Source: an uncultured Rhodospirillaceae bacterium
GTDB lineage: Bacteria; Pseudomonadota; Alphaproteobacteria; Rhodospirillales; Magnetospirillaceae
Assembly (NCBI GenBank): GCA_903901915.1
Contig: CAIUSV010000044.1
Location: forward strand, 1 to 64,000
DNA: 64,000 bases
Reading direction: 5' to 3'
Position numbers and translations under genes: made by a program. A model generated the notes under the pieces. The model was given only the letters and a program-made list of their open reading frames with translations, was not told the origin of the DNA and made no database searches. Below are positions 29,466-38,054 of this stretch, in pieces (within the stretch, counting starts at the first letter, position 1; each line of letters starts with the position of its first letter).

Positions 29466-30983
29466 GTGGACGCGACCTCCCAGTCCGAGGTCATCCGGTT
29501 CCTGGCCGATCCCGCCAGTCATGGCGGTGCCCCGGTCGAGCGCATCGACACCCATATCTCCACGGTAATCCTGACCGGTCGGTCCGTCTTCAAGCTGAAG
29601 AAGGCGGTGCGATTGCCGTTTCTCGACTTCACCACCCTGGCGGCGCGCAAGGCCGCCTGCGACGCCGAGTTGGCCATCAACCGCCGCGCCGCGCCCGACC
29701 TCTATCTCGGGGTGATGGCGGTGACGCGGACCGCCGCCGGCGATTTGGCGCTGGGCGGCGACGGCGAGGCGGTGGACTGGGTGGTGGAGATGCGCCGCTT
29801 CGACCAGTCCACCCTGTTCGATCGGCTGGTGCGGACCGGTGGCCTCGACCGCCCCCGCCTCAATCAGTTGACCGAGGCAATCGCCGCCTTCCACCGCGCC
29901 GCGCCGGTACGCCGCGACAAGGGGGGCGCCGCCGGGCTGGCCTGGACCATCGACACCAACCGCGCCTCGATGCTGCCCCATGTCTCCGCCATCCTGCCCG
30001 CCGCCCAGGTCGAGCGACTGGCCGGGGAATCCCGCGCCGCGCTGGCCCGGCTTGGCCCGCTGATGGAGGCCCGGCGCGACGCCGGGATGGTGCGCCACTG
30101 CCACGGTGATCTTCACCTTGGCAACATCTGCCTGTTCGACGGCCGACCTACCCTGTTCGACGCCATCGAGTTCTCCGAGGACATCGCCTGCATCGATGTG
30201 TTCTATGACCTCGCCTTCCTGCTGATGGACCTGGACCATCGCGGCGCTCGCCCCATGGCCAATTGGGTGCTGAACCACTATCTCGACCTCACCGCCGATT
30301 TCGACGGGGTCGGATTGCTGCCGCTGTTCCTCTCGGCCCGCGCCGCCATCCGCGCCCATGTCGCAGCCACCATCGCCGCCAACGGCGGCGGCGGGGAGCG
30401 GATCACCGAGGCCCGCGCCTATCTCGACGCCGCCTTGGCCTATCTGTCGCCGCCGCCGCCTCGTCTGCTGGCGGTGGGTGGCCTGTCGGGCAGCGGCAAG
30501 TCGCGCATGGGCCGCGAGCTGGCGACCTTTCTGGCGGTTCCCGGCGCGGCGGTGGTGCGCACCGATTCGCTGCGCAAGCATCTGATGGGGGTTGCCATCC
30601 ACGACCGCCTCGGCCCCGAAGGCTATGGCGAAGAGACCACCGAGCGCACCTACCGCACGCTTTACGACACCTGCGCCCGCCTGCTGGCCGCCGGCCATTC
30701 GGCGGTGGCCGACGCGGTGTTCGCCCGACCGGACCAGCGCGCCGCCATCGAAGCGGTGGCGGCCAGGGCGGGGGTGCGGTTCGACGGCCTGTGGCTGGAT
30801 GCGCCGCCCGACCTTGCCGCCGCCCGCATCCTTGGCCGCAAGGCCAACGTCTCGGACGCGACGCCCGAAGTGTTGCAACGCCAGCTCGCCTACGATCTTG
30901 GCGCCATCACCTGGAGCCGCATCGATTCGTCGCCGCCCAAGGAGGAGTCCCTGGCCGCCGGCAGGGCCGCGATCGGGGTATGA
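29466..30983 (+). CDS. bifunctional aminoglycoside phosphotransferase-like / AAA_33 ATP-binding protein
   Basis: HISTVILTGRSVFKLKKAVRLPFLDFTTL, HGDLHLGNICLFDGRPTLFDAIEF, and Walker A GGLSGSGKSRMG. Confidence 0.88.
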   Translation: MDATSQSEVIRFLADPASHGGAPVERIDTHISTVILTGRSVFKLKKAVRLPFLDFTTLAARKAACDAELAINRRAAPDLYLGVMAVTRTAAGDLALGGDGEAVDWVVEMRRFDQSTLFDRLVRTGGLDRPRLNQLTEAIAAFHRAAPVRRDKGGAAGLAWTIDTNRASMLPHVSAILPAAQVERLAGESRAALARLGPLMEARRDAGMVRHCHGDLHLGNICLFDGRPTLFDAIEFSEDIACIDVFYDLAFLLMDLDHRGARPMANWVLNHYLDLTADFDGVGLLPLFLSARAAIRAHVAATIAANGGGGERITEARAYLDAALAYLSPPPPRLLAVGGLSGSGKSRMGRELATFLAVPGAAVVRTDSLRKHLMGVAIHDRLGPEGYGEETTERTYRTLYDTCARLLAAGHSAVADAVFARPDQRAAIEAVAARAGVRFDGLWLDAPPDLAAARILGRKANVSDATPEVLQRQLAYDLGAITWSRIDSSPPKEESLAAGRAAIGV

Positions 30984-31063
30984 CACCCACCCGGACGCGG
31001 TGGATTTCCAAGCCGCCGCTTCCGGAGCATAATGACGGATCAAATAGCGAATGGAGGGCCGTC

Positions 31064-31936
31064 ATGTCCGCCTATAAGTCCATTCTGGTGCCGGTCGGCG
31101 ACGCCATTTCCGGCGTCGCCCCGCTGGACGCCGCCATGCGTCTGGCCGGACGTTTCGGCAGCCATGTCACCGCCCTGCATGTCCGTGTCGATCCCACCAC
31201 GGCGGTACCGCTGGTGGGTGAAGGCATGTCGGGAGCCATGGTCGAGGAGATGATCGGCCTGGCCGAGACCCAGGGCGCCCAGCGGGCCATGGGGGCGCGC
31301 CGCGCCTTCGACGACGCCTGTGCCCGTCACGCCATGCCGTTGGCCATCGCCGCGCCGGTCCTCGGCCCGTCGGCCGAGTGGATCGACACCGTCGGCCGCG
31401 AGGAGGATCTGGTGGCGTGGCGCGGGCGCCTGTCCGATCTGCTGGTGTTCGGCCACCCCGGCGCCGACGCCGAGATGCCCACCGCCATGACCCTCAACAC
31501 CGCCCTCATGGCCAGCGGCAAGCCGCTGCTGCTGTGCCCCGACCAGCTTCAGACCGATTTCGGCCGTTCGATCGCCATCGCCTGGAATGGCAGCGCCGAG
31601 GCCGGGCGGGCGGTGGGTTGCGCCATGCCCTTCCTGCGCGAGGCAAAGAGCGTCACCGTGCTGTCGGTGGCGGAACACGCCGACAGCGCCGTCGAGGCGC
31701 CGGCCGCCGAGCTGACCGCCTATCTGGGATGGAACGGCGTCGCCGCCGCCACCACCGTGGTGCATGCCTCGGCCTCCCATGCCGGCGAGGAACTGCTGCG
31801 ACAGGCTTCGAGCTGCGGCGCCGATCTGCTGGTGATGGGGGCCTATACCCATTCCCGCCTGCGTCAACTGATCCTGGGCGGCGTCACCCGCCACGTCATC
31901 GCCCACGCCAAGCTGGCGGTGCTGATGACCCACTGA
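31064..31936 (+). CDS. universal stress protein (UspA family)
   Basis: YKSILVPVGD...; C-terminal LLVMGAYTHSRLRQLILGGVTRHVI. Confidence 0.92.
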   Translation: MSAYKSILVPVGDAISGVAPLDAAMRLAGRFGSHVTALHVRVDPTTAVPLVGEGMSGAMVEEMIGLAETQGAQRAMGARRAFDDACARHAMPLAIAAPVLGPSAEWIDTVGREEDLVAWRGRLSDLLVFGHPGADAEMPTAMTLNTALMASGKPLLLCPDQLQTDFGRSIAIAWNGSAEAGRAVGCAMPFLREAKSVTVLSVAEHADSAVEAPAAELTAYLGWNGVAAATTVVHASASHAGEELLRQASSCGADLLVMGAYTHSRLRQLILGGVTRHVIAHAKLAVLMTH

Positions 31937-31956
31937 GGCGCGTCTAGTGGTCCGAT

Positions 31957-31983
31957 CCTGACGCTTGGTTCCCAAGCGTCAGG
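31957..31983. repeat. perfect 12-bp stem/3-nt loop hairpin CCTGACGCTTGG-TTC-CCAAGCGTCAGG
   Basis: Directly visible inverted repeat just after the usp stop; no U-tract. Confidence 0.7.
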
Positions 31984-32017
31984 TGAATCGGCCCGCCAAC
32001 TGATTGAATTGTGGATA

Positions 32018-32110
32018 TACGAAAAAGCTGCGCTTTTTCATGGCTCAAACGCCGCTCTGGCTCAAGAGTTTCCCGATTTTCCGAATTCAGCTTAAATGCG
32101 GGAAACTCTA
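32018..32110 (+). repeat. ~90-bp dispersed intergenic repeat, copy 1
   Basis: GAAAAAGCTGCGCTTTTTCATGGCTCAAACGCCGCTCTGGCTCAAGAGTTTCCCGATTTTCCGAATTCAGCTTAAATGCGGGAAACTC; near-identical to the reverse complement of 35013-35103. Confidence 0.9.
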
Positions 32111-32587
32111 GGAATTCCTGCGCGTCAACACCAGCGCCAACAGGCCGAGACCGGCGGAGTACGGCAGGTTGAGCGCCGCCATGGTGATACCATGGAACGA
32201 CCATTGCGGCTGGTCGCAATGGACCTCGGCCGGGCGGTTCAGTTCGGCCAGCATGTCGGCCACCGCAAGCGGGCCGTCATTGCTGGCGGGGCAGACCGCC
32301 GACGCCCACCAGTGCTGCTCGACGCCGACGTGATAGAAGGCGATGCAAGCGTTGATCAGCAATACCAACCCGGCCAACCGGATCAGGAGTTGGCCTAGCG
32401 ACGGCGAAGCCGATCGCCGCAACGAAACCGCCGCCAACAGCGCCGCCAGCACGAACGGCACCCGCTGGGCATGGCAAAGCACGCAAGGACGCAGGCCGAA
32501 GACGAATTGGCCGGTAAGGGCGGCGGCCAGGGCCGAAACACAGGCCGCAACAAGGGCGATAGCGATCAGACGGGGCGAGATAACCAT
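32108..32587 (-). CDS. disulfide bond formation protein B family
   Basis: RPCVLCHAQRVPF CxxC loop, 4 TMs, second Cys pair (VCPASNDG...EVHCDQPQWSFHGI). Confidence 0.9.
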   Translation of the reverse strand: MVISPRLIAIALVAACVSALAAALTGQFVFGLRPCVLCHAQRVPFVLAALLAAVSLRRSASPSLGQLLIRLAGLVLLINACIAFYHVGVEQHWWASAVCPASNDGPLAVADMLAELNRPAEVHCDQPQWSFHGITMAALNLPYSAGLGLLALVLTRRNS

Positions 32588-32670
32588 GGTGGCGGACTAT
32601 AGCCTCTGTCGGCCGGCTTGACCATAACCGCGACGCCATCGACAATCGCGTTTTGAGGATCTGGGAATTC

Positions 32671-33606
32671 ATGACACTGGACGAGGTCAGGGCGGGGGGC
32701 AAGGCGGGGCTGGCGAAAGCGCTGGCGGAGATCGAGCGCGCCCCCGATGCCGAGGCCACCGTGGCGTTGCTGGACGCCGCCCATGCCGCACCCACCGCCC
32801 ATGTGGTCGGCATGACCGGCCCGCCCGGGGTCGGCAAATCGACCCTGATGAACGCCTTGATCGCCAGTTGGCGACAGTCGGGCCGCACCGTCGGCTGCAT
32901 CGCCGTCGATCCGTCGTCGCGCCGTTCGGGCGGAGCCTTGCTGGGCGACCGAACCCGCCTGACCACCGATCCCGACGACCAGGGGGTGTTCGTGCGATCC
33001 ATGGCCGCGCGCGACCGCCTGGGCGGTCTGGCGGCGCTTACCATATCCGCCATGGTGCTGATGCGGGCGCTCTATGACATCGTGCTGATCGAGACCGTGG
33101 GCGTCGGCCAATCCGAAACCGACGTGGTCGGAGTCGCGGATACCGTGCTGTTCTGTGTCCAGCCGGGATCCGGCGATTCGCTTCAATTCATGAAGGCCGG
33201 AATCGCCGAAATCCCCCATCTTGTGGTGGTGACCAAGTCCGACATGGGCGCCGCGGCGGTGCGGGCCCGGGCCGACGTATTGGGAGCGCTGAGCCTGGGC
33301 GGCGGCGATACCCATGAGGGTGGCGCACACGAGGGCTGGACGGTTCCGGTCATGATGGTATCCTCCACCCTACGCGACGGTATCGGCGCGCTGGCGGATG
33401 CTATCGACTCCCACGCCACCTTTCTCGCCGCGTATGGCCGGCTTGGCCGCACTCGCCATGCCCAGGCCGAGGCGTGGTTGGTGGAGGCGGTGCGGGAGCG
33501 GTTCGGCCGCGAGGGAATTCGTCGCGCCGGCAACCTTGCCCTGGATGCGGCGGCCTCGCCGTTCGGACGCCTGGCCGAGATATCGCGCCACCTAAGGATT
33601 GATTAG
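32671..33606 (+). CDS. meaB: methylmalonyl-CoA mutase-associated GTPase MeaB/ArgK
   Basis: GMTGPPGVGKSTLMNALI, AVDPSSRRSGGALLGDRTRL, VLIETVGVGQSETDV. Confidence 0.94.
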   Translation: MTLDEVRAGGKAGLAKALAEIERAPDAEATVALLDAAHAAPTAHVVGMTGPPGVGKSTLMNALIASWRQSGRTVGCIAVDPSSRRSGGALLGDRTRLTTDPDDQGVFVRSMAARDRLGGLAALTISAMVLMRALYDIVLIETVGVGQSETDVVGVADTVLFCVQPGSGDSLQFMKAGIAEIPHLVVVTKSDMGAAAVRARADVLGALSLGGGDTHEGGAHEGWTVPVMMVSSTLRDGIGALADAIDSHATFLAAYGRLGRTRHAQAEAWLVEAVRERFGREGIRRAGNLALDAAASPFGRLAEISRHLRID

Positions 33607-33684
33607 TTTTTCGGGTTCCGTCGCAGATGTTGACAACCCGAGCAGAATAGGCCGACCATCAGATAACGCTAACCAGGGGGAAAC

Positions 33685-34995
33685 GTGCCCTCTTCCGCCG
33701 CGGCCCGGTCCGGAACGGTCATTCTCGATCACGAGCTTCTCGAGCTCGTGTCGGCGCTTGTCTGCATTCTGCGCGACGGCGAGGTGACGTTCCTCAATCA
33801 GGCCGGCGTCAAGATGCTGGGCCTGGACGGCGGCGAAGCGGCCATCGGCACACCGTTCGTCGATTTCGTCGAATCCGATTACCGCTTTCTGGTCGAGGCT
33901 GGTTGGGATCTCCTGGCCGAGGAGGAATTCCTGCCGCTGAAGCTGCATCGCACCGACGGCACCCGTTTCGAGGCGGAAATCCGCGTACGTCGGGCACCGT
34001 CGCCCGACGAGCTGTTTTTGGTCGAGGCGCGCGATATCTCTAAGTTCGTCCGCTCCGCCGAGGCCCTGCGCGAGCGCGAGGAGCGGCTTCAGGGCGTGCT
34101 GGCCTCTGTCGCCGAAGGCATCATCACCGTCAACGAACAGGGACTGATCGAAACCGCCAATCCGGCGGTGGACCGCATGTTCGGTTGCGGTCGCGGCCAA
34201 CTGGTCGGGCAGCCCATGGCCCTGCTGATGCCCGAAAACATGCGTGACCATCACGACGAAATGTTCCGCCTGTACCTCGGCGGCCATCACAAGCTGATGG
34301 GGCGTTCGGTCGAAGGGGTGGGCCGCCGCGCCGACGGCACGCAATTCCCCATGGAAATCTCGGTCGCCGAGCTGCGTCACGGCAAGGGCCGGCTGTTTAC
34401 CGGCATTTTGCGCGATATCTCCGAGCGCAAGGAAAACGAGGACCGCATCAAGCGGCTCGCCCATCACGACACCCTGACCGGCCTGCCCAACCGCAATCTG
34501 CTCAACGACCGCATCAATCACGCCTTGGCCCGCGTCCGCCGCCATGGCGGCCGCATGGCGGTGCTGTATGTCGACCTCGACAAGTTCAAGCCGATCAACG
34601 ATACCCTGGGTCACGAAGCCGGCGATGCGGTGCTGCGCGAGGTGGCGCAGCGACTGAATACCTGTATCCGCGGGTCCGACACGGTGTCGCGGGTCGGCGG
34701 CGACGAGTTCGTGGTGGTGGTCGAGGAAATCGGCCGCCCCGGCGAGGCGGCCATGGTCGCCCGCAAGATCGTCGATGTGCTGGCGCGGCCCATCCCCTAC
34801 AACGAGCATGCCTGCCAGATCGGCGCCTCGATCGGCATCGCCGTGTTCCCCGACGACGGCAGCACCATGGACGACGTCTGCAAAGCCGCCGACGTGGCCA
34901 TGTACCGGGTCAAGCACGCCGGCCGCAACGGCTTTTGCTTCTATTCCCAAAGCGAGCCGCAGGACGAAATCGACTACAGCGACGCCCCGGCCTGA
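33685..34995 (+). CDS. PAS-PAS diguanylate cyclase
   Basis: Two PAS regions then AHHDTLTGLPNRNLLNDR and RVGGDEFVVVVEE GGDEF signature; no EAL. Confidence 0.92.
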   Translation: MPSSAAARSGTVILDHELLELVSALVCILRDGEVTFLNQAGVKMLGLDGGEAAIGTPFVDFVESDYRFLVEAGWDLLAEEEFLPLKLHRTDGTRFEAEIRVRRAPSPDELFLVEARDISKFVRSAEALREREERLQGVLASVAEGIITVNEQGLIETANPAVDRMFGCGRGQLVGQPMALLMPENMRDHHDEMFRLYLGGHHKLMGRSVEGVGRRADGTQFPMEISVAELRHGKGRLFTGILRDISERKENEDRIKRLAHHDTLTGLPNRNLLNDRINHALARVRRHGGRMAVLYVDLDKFKPINDTLGHEAGDAVLREVAQRLNTCIRGSDTVSRVGGDEFVVVVEEIGRPGEAAMVARKIVDVLARPIPYNEHACQIGASIGIAVFPDDGSTMDDVCKAADVAMYRVKHAGRNGFCFYSQSEPQDEIDYSDAPA

Positions 34996-35012
34996 GACCG
35001 CCCCGAATCGCT

Positions 35013-35103
35013 GGAGTTTCCCGCATTTAGGCTGAATCGGAAAATCGGGAAACTCTTGAGCCAGAGCGGCGTTTGAGCCATGAAAAAGCGCAGCTTTTTC
35101 GTA
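35013..35103 (-). repeat. ~90-bp dispersed intergenic repeat, copy 2 (inverted relative to copy 1)
   Basis: Reverse complement matches 32018-32110 with only a few differences. Confidence 0.9.
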
Positions 35104-35115
35104 CAACCAGAATCC

Positions 35116-35148
35116 TAGAGTGCTGCAGCTTCAAGCCGAAGCACTCTA
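35116..35148. repeat. inverted repeat TAGAGTGCT...AGCACTCTA
   Basis: Perfect 9-bp arms adjacent to repeat copy 2 and overlapping the stop of the proline-rich ORF. Confidence 0.6.
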
Positions 35149-35697
35149 TTGGCAGCGCGGCAGCTTCGCCGCCTGTTCCAACGTCGCCGTGGCGGCGGCC
35201 TTCAGGCACACCGGCGCGGGCGGCGGCGTGGACGGCGGCGCGGCGGCGGAAGGAGGTGGCGCAGGCTTGGCCACCGGCTTGGGCGGCGGGACGGTGACGG
35301 CGGGTGGCGACGCGACAACCGGAGCGGCAGGAGCCGGAACACTGGCGGGGGGAACACTGGCGGCCGGCGTCGGCAACGCGACCGGCGTTACCGGTGTCGG
35401 TGCGGGTGCAGGAACCGGCGGCGCGACCGGAGCCGGCGCGGAAGCCTGGACCGGGGGCGACACGGGGGCAGGCGCCTCGGACGGCGGCGGCGACACCGGA
35501 CCCGGCAGGTTGAGATAGGGCGACGGGCTGGAGATCGGCGGCCCGACCAACACCTTGAGGAAGCCGCCGACACCGTCGATGACATCATCGACCACGGTCT
35601 GATCGGCGGGAGCGTCATCGGCCCGAACCGGAACGGTCGAGGCCAACACCACCCACACCGCCAGGGTCAGACGAAGGCCGGCACCGGACGCCCGCAT
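35146..35697 (-). CDS. exported proline/alanine-rich protein
   Basis: Signal peptide (MRASGAGLRLTLAVWVVLASTVPVRA), long PAP-rich low-complexity segment, C-terminal conserved-looking CLKAAATATLEQAAKLPRCQ. Confidence 0.7.
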   Translation of the reverse strand: MRASGAGLRLTLAVWVVLASTVPVRADDAPADQTVVDDVIDGVGGFLKVLVGPPISSPSPYLNLPGPVSPPPSEAPAPVSPPVQASAPAPVAPPVPAPAPTPVTPVALPTPAASVPPASVPAPAAPVVASPPAVTVPPPKPVAKPAPPPSAAAPPSTPPPAPVCLKAAATATLEQAAKLPRCQ

Positions 35698-35701
35698 ACC
35701 C

Positions 35702-35944
35702 TCAGTCTGCCAGCTCGATGGCGTAGTTCTCGATCACGGTATTGGCGAGCAGGCCCTTGCACATCTGCTCGACCGCGGCCTTGGCCTTGGCGGGATCGCT
35801 TTCGGCCAGATCAAGCTCGATATACTTGCCCTGGCGCACGTCGTTGACGCCGGCGAAGCCAAGCGAGCCAAGCGCGTGCTGCACCGCCTTGCCTTGGGGA
35901 TCGAGGACGCCGGTCTTGAGGGTGATGTGGACTTTGGCTTTCAC
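35702..35944 (-). CDS. purS: phosphoribosylformylglycinamidine synthase subunit PurS
   Basis: KAKVHITLKTGVLDPQGKAVQHALGSLGF; GTG start. Confidence 0.93.
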   Translation of the reverse strand: MKAKVHITLKTGVLDPQGKAVQHALGSLGFAGVNDVRQGKYIELDLAESDPAKAKAAVEQMCKGLLANTVIENYAIELAD

Positions 35945-36003
35945 TTGCGGTCTTTCCGTTCTATCGCTGCACAGGACAGACAAGGGGGGGCGGAAGCTCC
36001 CCC

Positions 36004-36768
36004 TCACTGCATGGTCGCCGGCCCCTTGAGATCGCGGGGGCCACCCTCGGGCAGAATACCCAGGCGCCGCGCCACTTCCTGATAGGCTTCCTCGACACCG
36101 CCGAGGTCACGGCGGAAACGGTCCTTGTCCATCTTGTCGCCGGTCTTGACGTCCCACAGGCGGCAGGAATCGGGGCTGATCTCATCGGCCAGAACGATCT
36201 GCATGTCGTCGCCGTTGTAGAGGCGGCCGAACTCGATCTTGAAGTCCACCAGACGGATGCCGACGCCGAGAAACAGCCCGGTCAGAAAGTCGTTGATGCG
36301 CAACGCAAGCGACATCATCTCGTCCAGGTCCTGGGTATTGGCCCAGCCGAACGCGGTGATGTGTTCCTCCGACACCATGGGATCGCCCAGCGCATCGGAC
36401 TTGAAATAGTATTCGACGATCGAGCGCGGCAACGCCGTGCCCTCGGACAGGCCGAAGCGCTGCGCCAGCGAACCGGCGGCGACATTGCGGAGCACCACTT
36501 CCAGCGGAATGATCTCGACCTCGCGAACCAGTTGTTCGCGCATGTTGAGACGGCGCACGAAATGGGTGGGAATTCCGATCTCGCCCAGGCGAAGCATCAG
36601 ATACTCGGAGATGCGGTTGTTCAGCACCCCCTTGCCGGTGATGGTGCCCCGCTTCTTGTTGTTGAAGGCGGTCGCGTCATCCTTGAAGTACTGGACCAGG
36701 GTGCCGGGTTCGGGTCCCTCGAACAGCACCTTGGCCTTGCCTTCGTAGATCTGTCTGCGTCTGGCCAT
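36004..36768 (-). CDS. purC: phosphoribosylaminoimidazole-succinocarboxamide synthase
   Basis: [39 protein letters not shown]. Confidence 0.96.
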   Translation of the reverse strand: MARRRQIYEGKAKVLFEGPEPGTLVQYFKDDATAFNNKKRGTITGKGVLNNRISEYLMLRLGEIGIPTHFVRRLNMREQLVREVEIIPLEVVLRNVAAGSLAQRFGLSEGTALPRSIVEYYFKSDALGDPMVSEEHITAFGWANTQDLDEMMSLALRINDFLTGLFLGVGIRLVDFKIEFGRLYNGDDMQIVLADEISPDSCRLWDVKTGDKMDKDRFRRDLGGVEEAYQEVARRLGILPEGGPRDLKGPATMQ

Positions 36769-36864
36769 GAAAAGCTTCCGGTTGAAACGGGGCGCGCTAT
36801 GGCCCGGAGGACCCGCCGGGTCCGTGGCTTGGTATAGCAGGGAAGCCGGGGGGGAGCAACGGCA

Positions 36865-37635
36865 TCACATCCGCAGTTCCACCTCGGTGAAGGCGGTGCG
36901 ATCGGGACGGCCGGCGGCGAAGCGCCACACCGGCGGCAGCGGTGCCAGCGCCATCGATGGCAAGGCGATCAGCGAACTCGACACCGTGCCGAATCCGTCG
37001 GCACGGGAGAAACACATGGCGGGCGCCTCCTCGCCGTCGGGTCCGGTGGCGCCGGTATCGGCCATCAGTCCCGGCCAGCCGCCCCAATCGCCGCCGTCGG
37101 GCCGGGCCGGGTCGGGGCAGGGCGGCGCCAGGGTGCCGAACCGGTCGAAATAGGCGGCGATGCGCGGGCTGGAACGGTCGTCAAGGTCCAGCGCGCTCAG
37201 CATGTGCAGGCCCGGCGCGATGGGAACCTTCCGGATGGCGCGACCGTCGGCCCGCATCCAGAAGGCATCGCGATTATCGGCCACCACCATATTGAACGGA
37301 CGGTAGGAACCGGCCTCCAGGCCGGCCAGGGCTTCGGCGGCATCGGCGGCATCGGCGTGGTCCAGGGCTTCGAGCACCAGTTCACCGCGCGACCGCTTGC
37401 CCGCCTCCGGCCCCAATGTACCCATCCGATTGAGAATGGCGGCCACCACTCCGGTATCGTTTATCCCCAGCCACGACCCGCCGGCCAGTTCGTCTCGCCC
37501 CGCCACCGCCTCGGGCCGGTCATCCCACCAGCGGCCCGGCCGCCGCCATGGCCGGTCGGCCATCTCGTCGCGATTGGCGGCAACCACCAGCGGCCATGAT
37601 TCGGTGGGTCGGCGAAGCAGCACCAGGGTGCACAT
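36865..37635 (-). CDS. NRDE family protein
   Basis: MCTLVLLRRP...LVVAANRDEMADRPWRRPGRWW...GSWLGIN. Confidence 0.9.
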   Translation of the reverse strand: MCTLVLLRRPTESWPLVVAANRDEMADRPWRRPGRWWDDRPEAVAGRDELAGGSWLGINDTGVVAAILNRMGTLGPEAGKRSRGELVLEALDHADAADAAEALAGLEAGSYRPFNMVVADNRDAFWMRADGRAIRKVPIAPGLHMLSALDLDDRSSPRIAAYFDRFGTLAPPCPDPARPDGGDWGGWPGLMADTGATGPDGEEAPAMCFSRADGFGTVSSSLIALPSMALAPLPPVWRFAAGRPDRTAFTEVELRM

Positions 37636-37712
37636 GGGCAAGAAATCCGTTTCTAGCGATCCTGCGGCTGGTTATAACACTTCCGTCGAAGATTTGGCGG
37701 CGGGACGCTCCG

Positions 37713-38045
37713 GTGAACAACAACGTTTTCGATGATCGCGAGAAGTCTTTCGAGGCAAAATACCGGCTCGATCAGGAAATGGCGTTCAAGGTCCGGATGC
37801 GACGCGACAAGCTGCTGGGCCTGTGGGCCGCGGAGAAGATGGGTATCGGCGGTGACGCCGCCAAGGCCTATGCGTTAGCCGTGGTCCAGGTGGAATTCGA
37901 CGCCGACGACCGCGACGCCGGTCACAAGGTGGCACGTGACTTCATCGCCAGCGGCATCGATATCGCCGAGCCCGAGATCCGCCACCAGATGACGGTGTTG
38001 CTGGAAACCGCCCGGGAACAGCTGTTCTCCGAAGTGGCTCGGTAA
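37713..38045 (+). CDS. DUF1476 protein (ATPase inhibitor subunit zeta family)
   Basis: FDDREKSFEAKYRLDQEMAFKVRMRRDKLLGLWAAEKMG; GTG start. Confidence 0.92.
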   Translation: MNNNVFDDREKSFEAKYRLDQEMAFKVRMRRDKLLGLWAAEKMGIGGDAAKAYALAVVQVEFDADDRDAGHKVARDFIASGIDIAEPEIRHQMTVLLETAREQLFSEVAR

Positions 38046-38054
38046 TAAAGCGCG

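Noticed and set aside
28640-29494. 284-aa minus-strand ORF
   Set aside because: Antisense to dcd, which is unambiguous on the plus strand.
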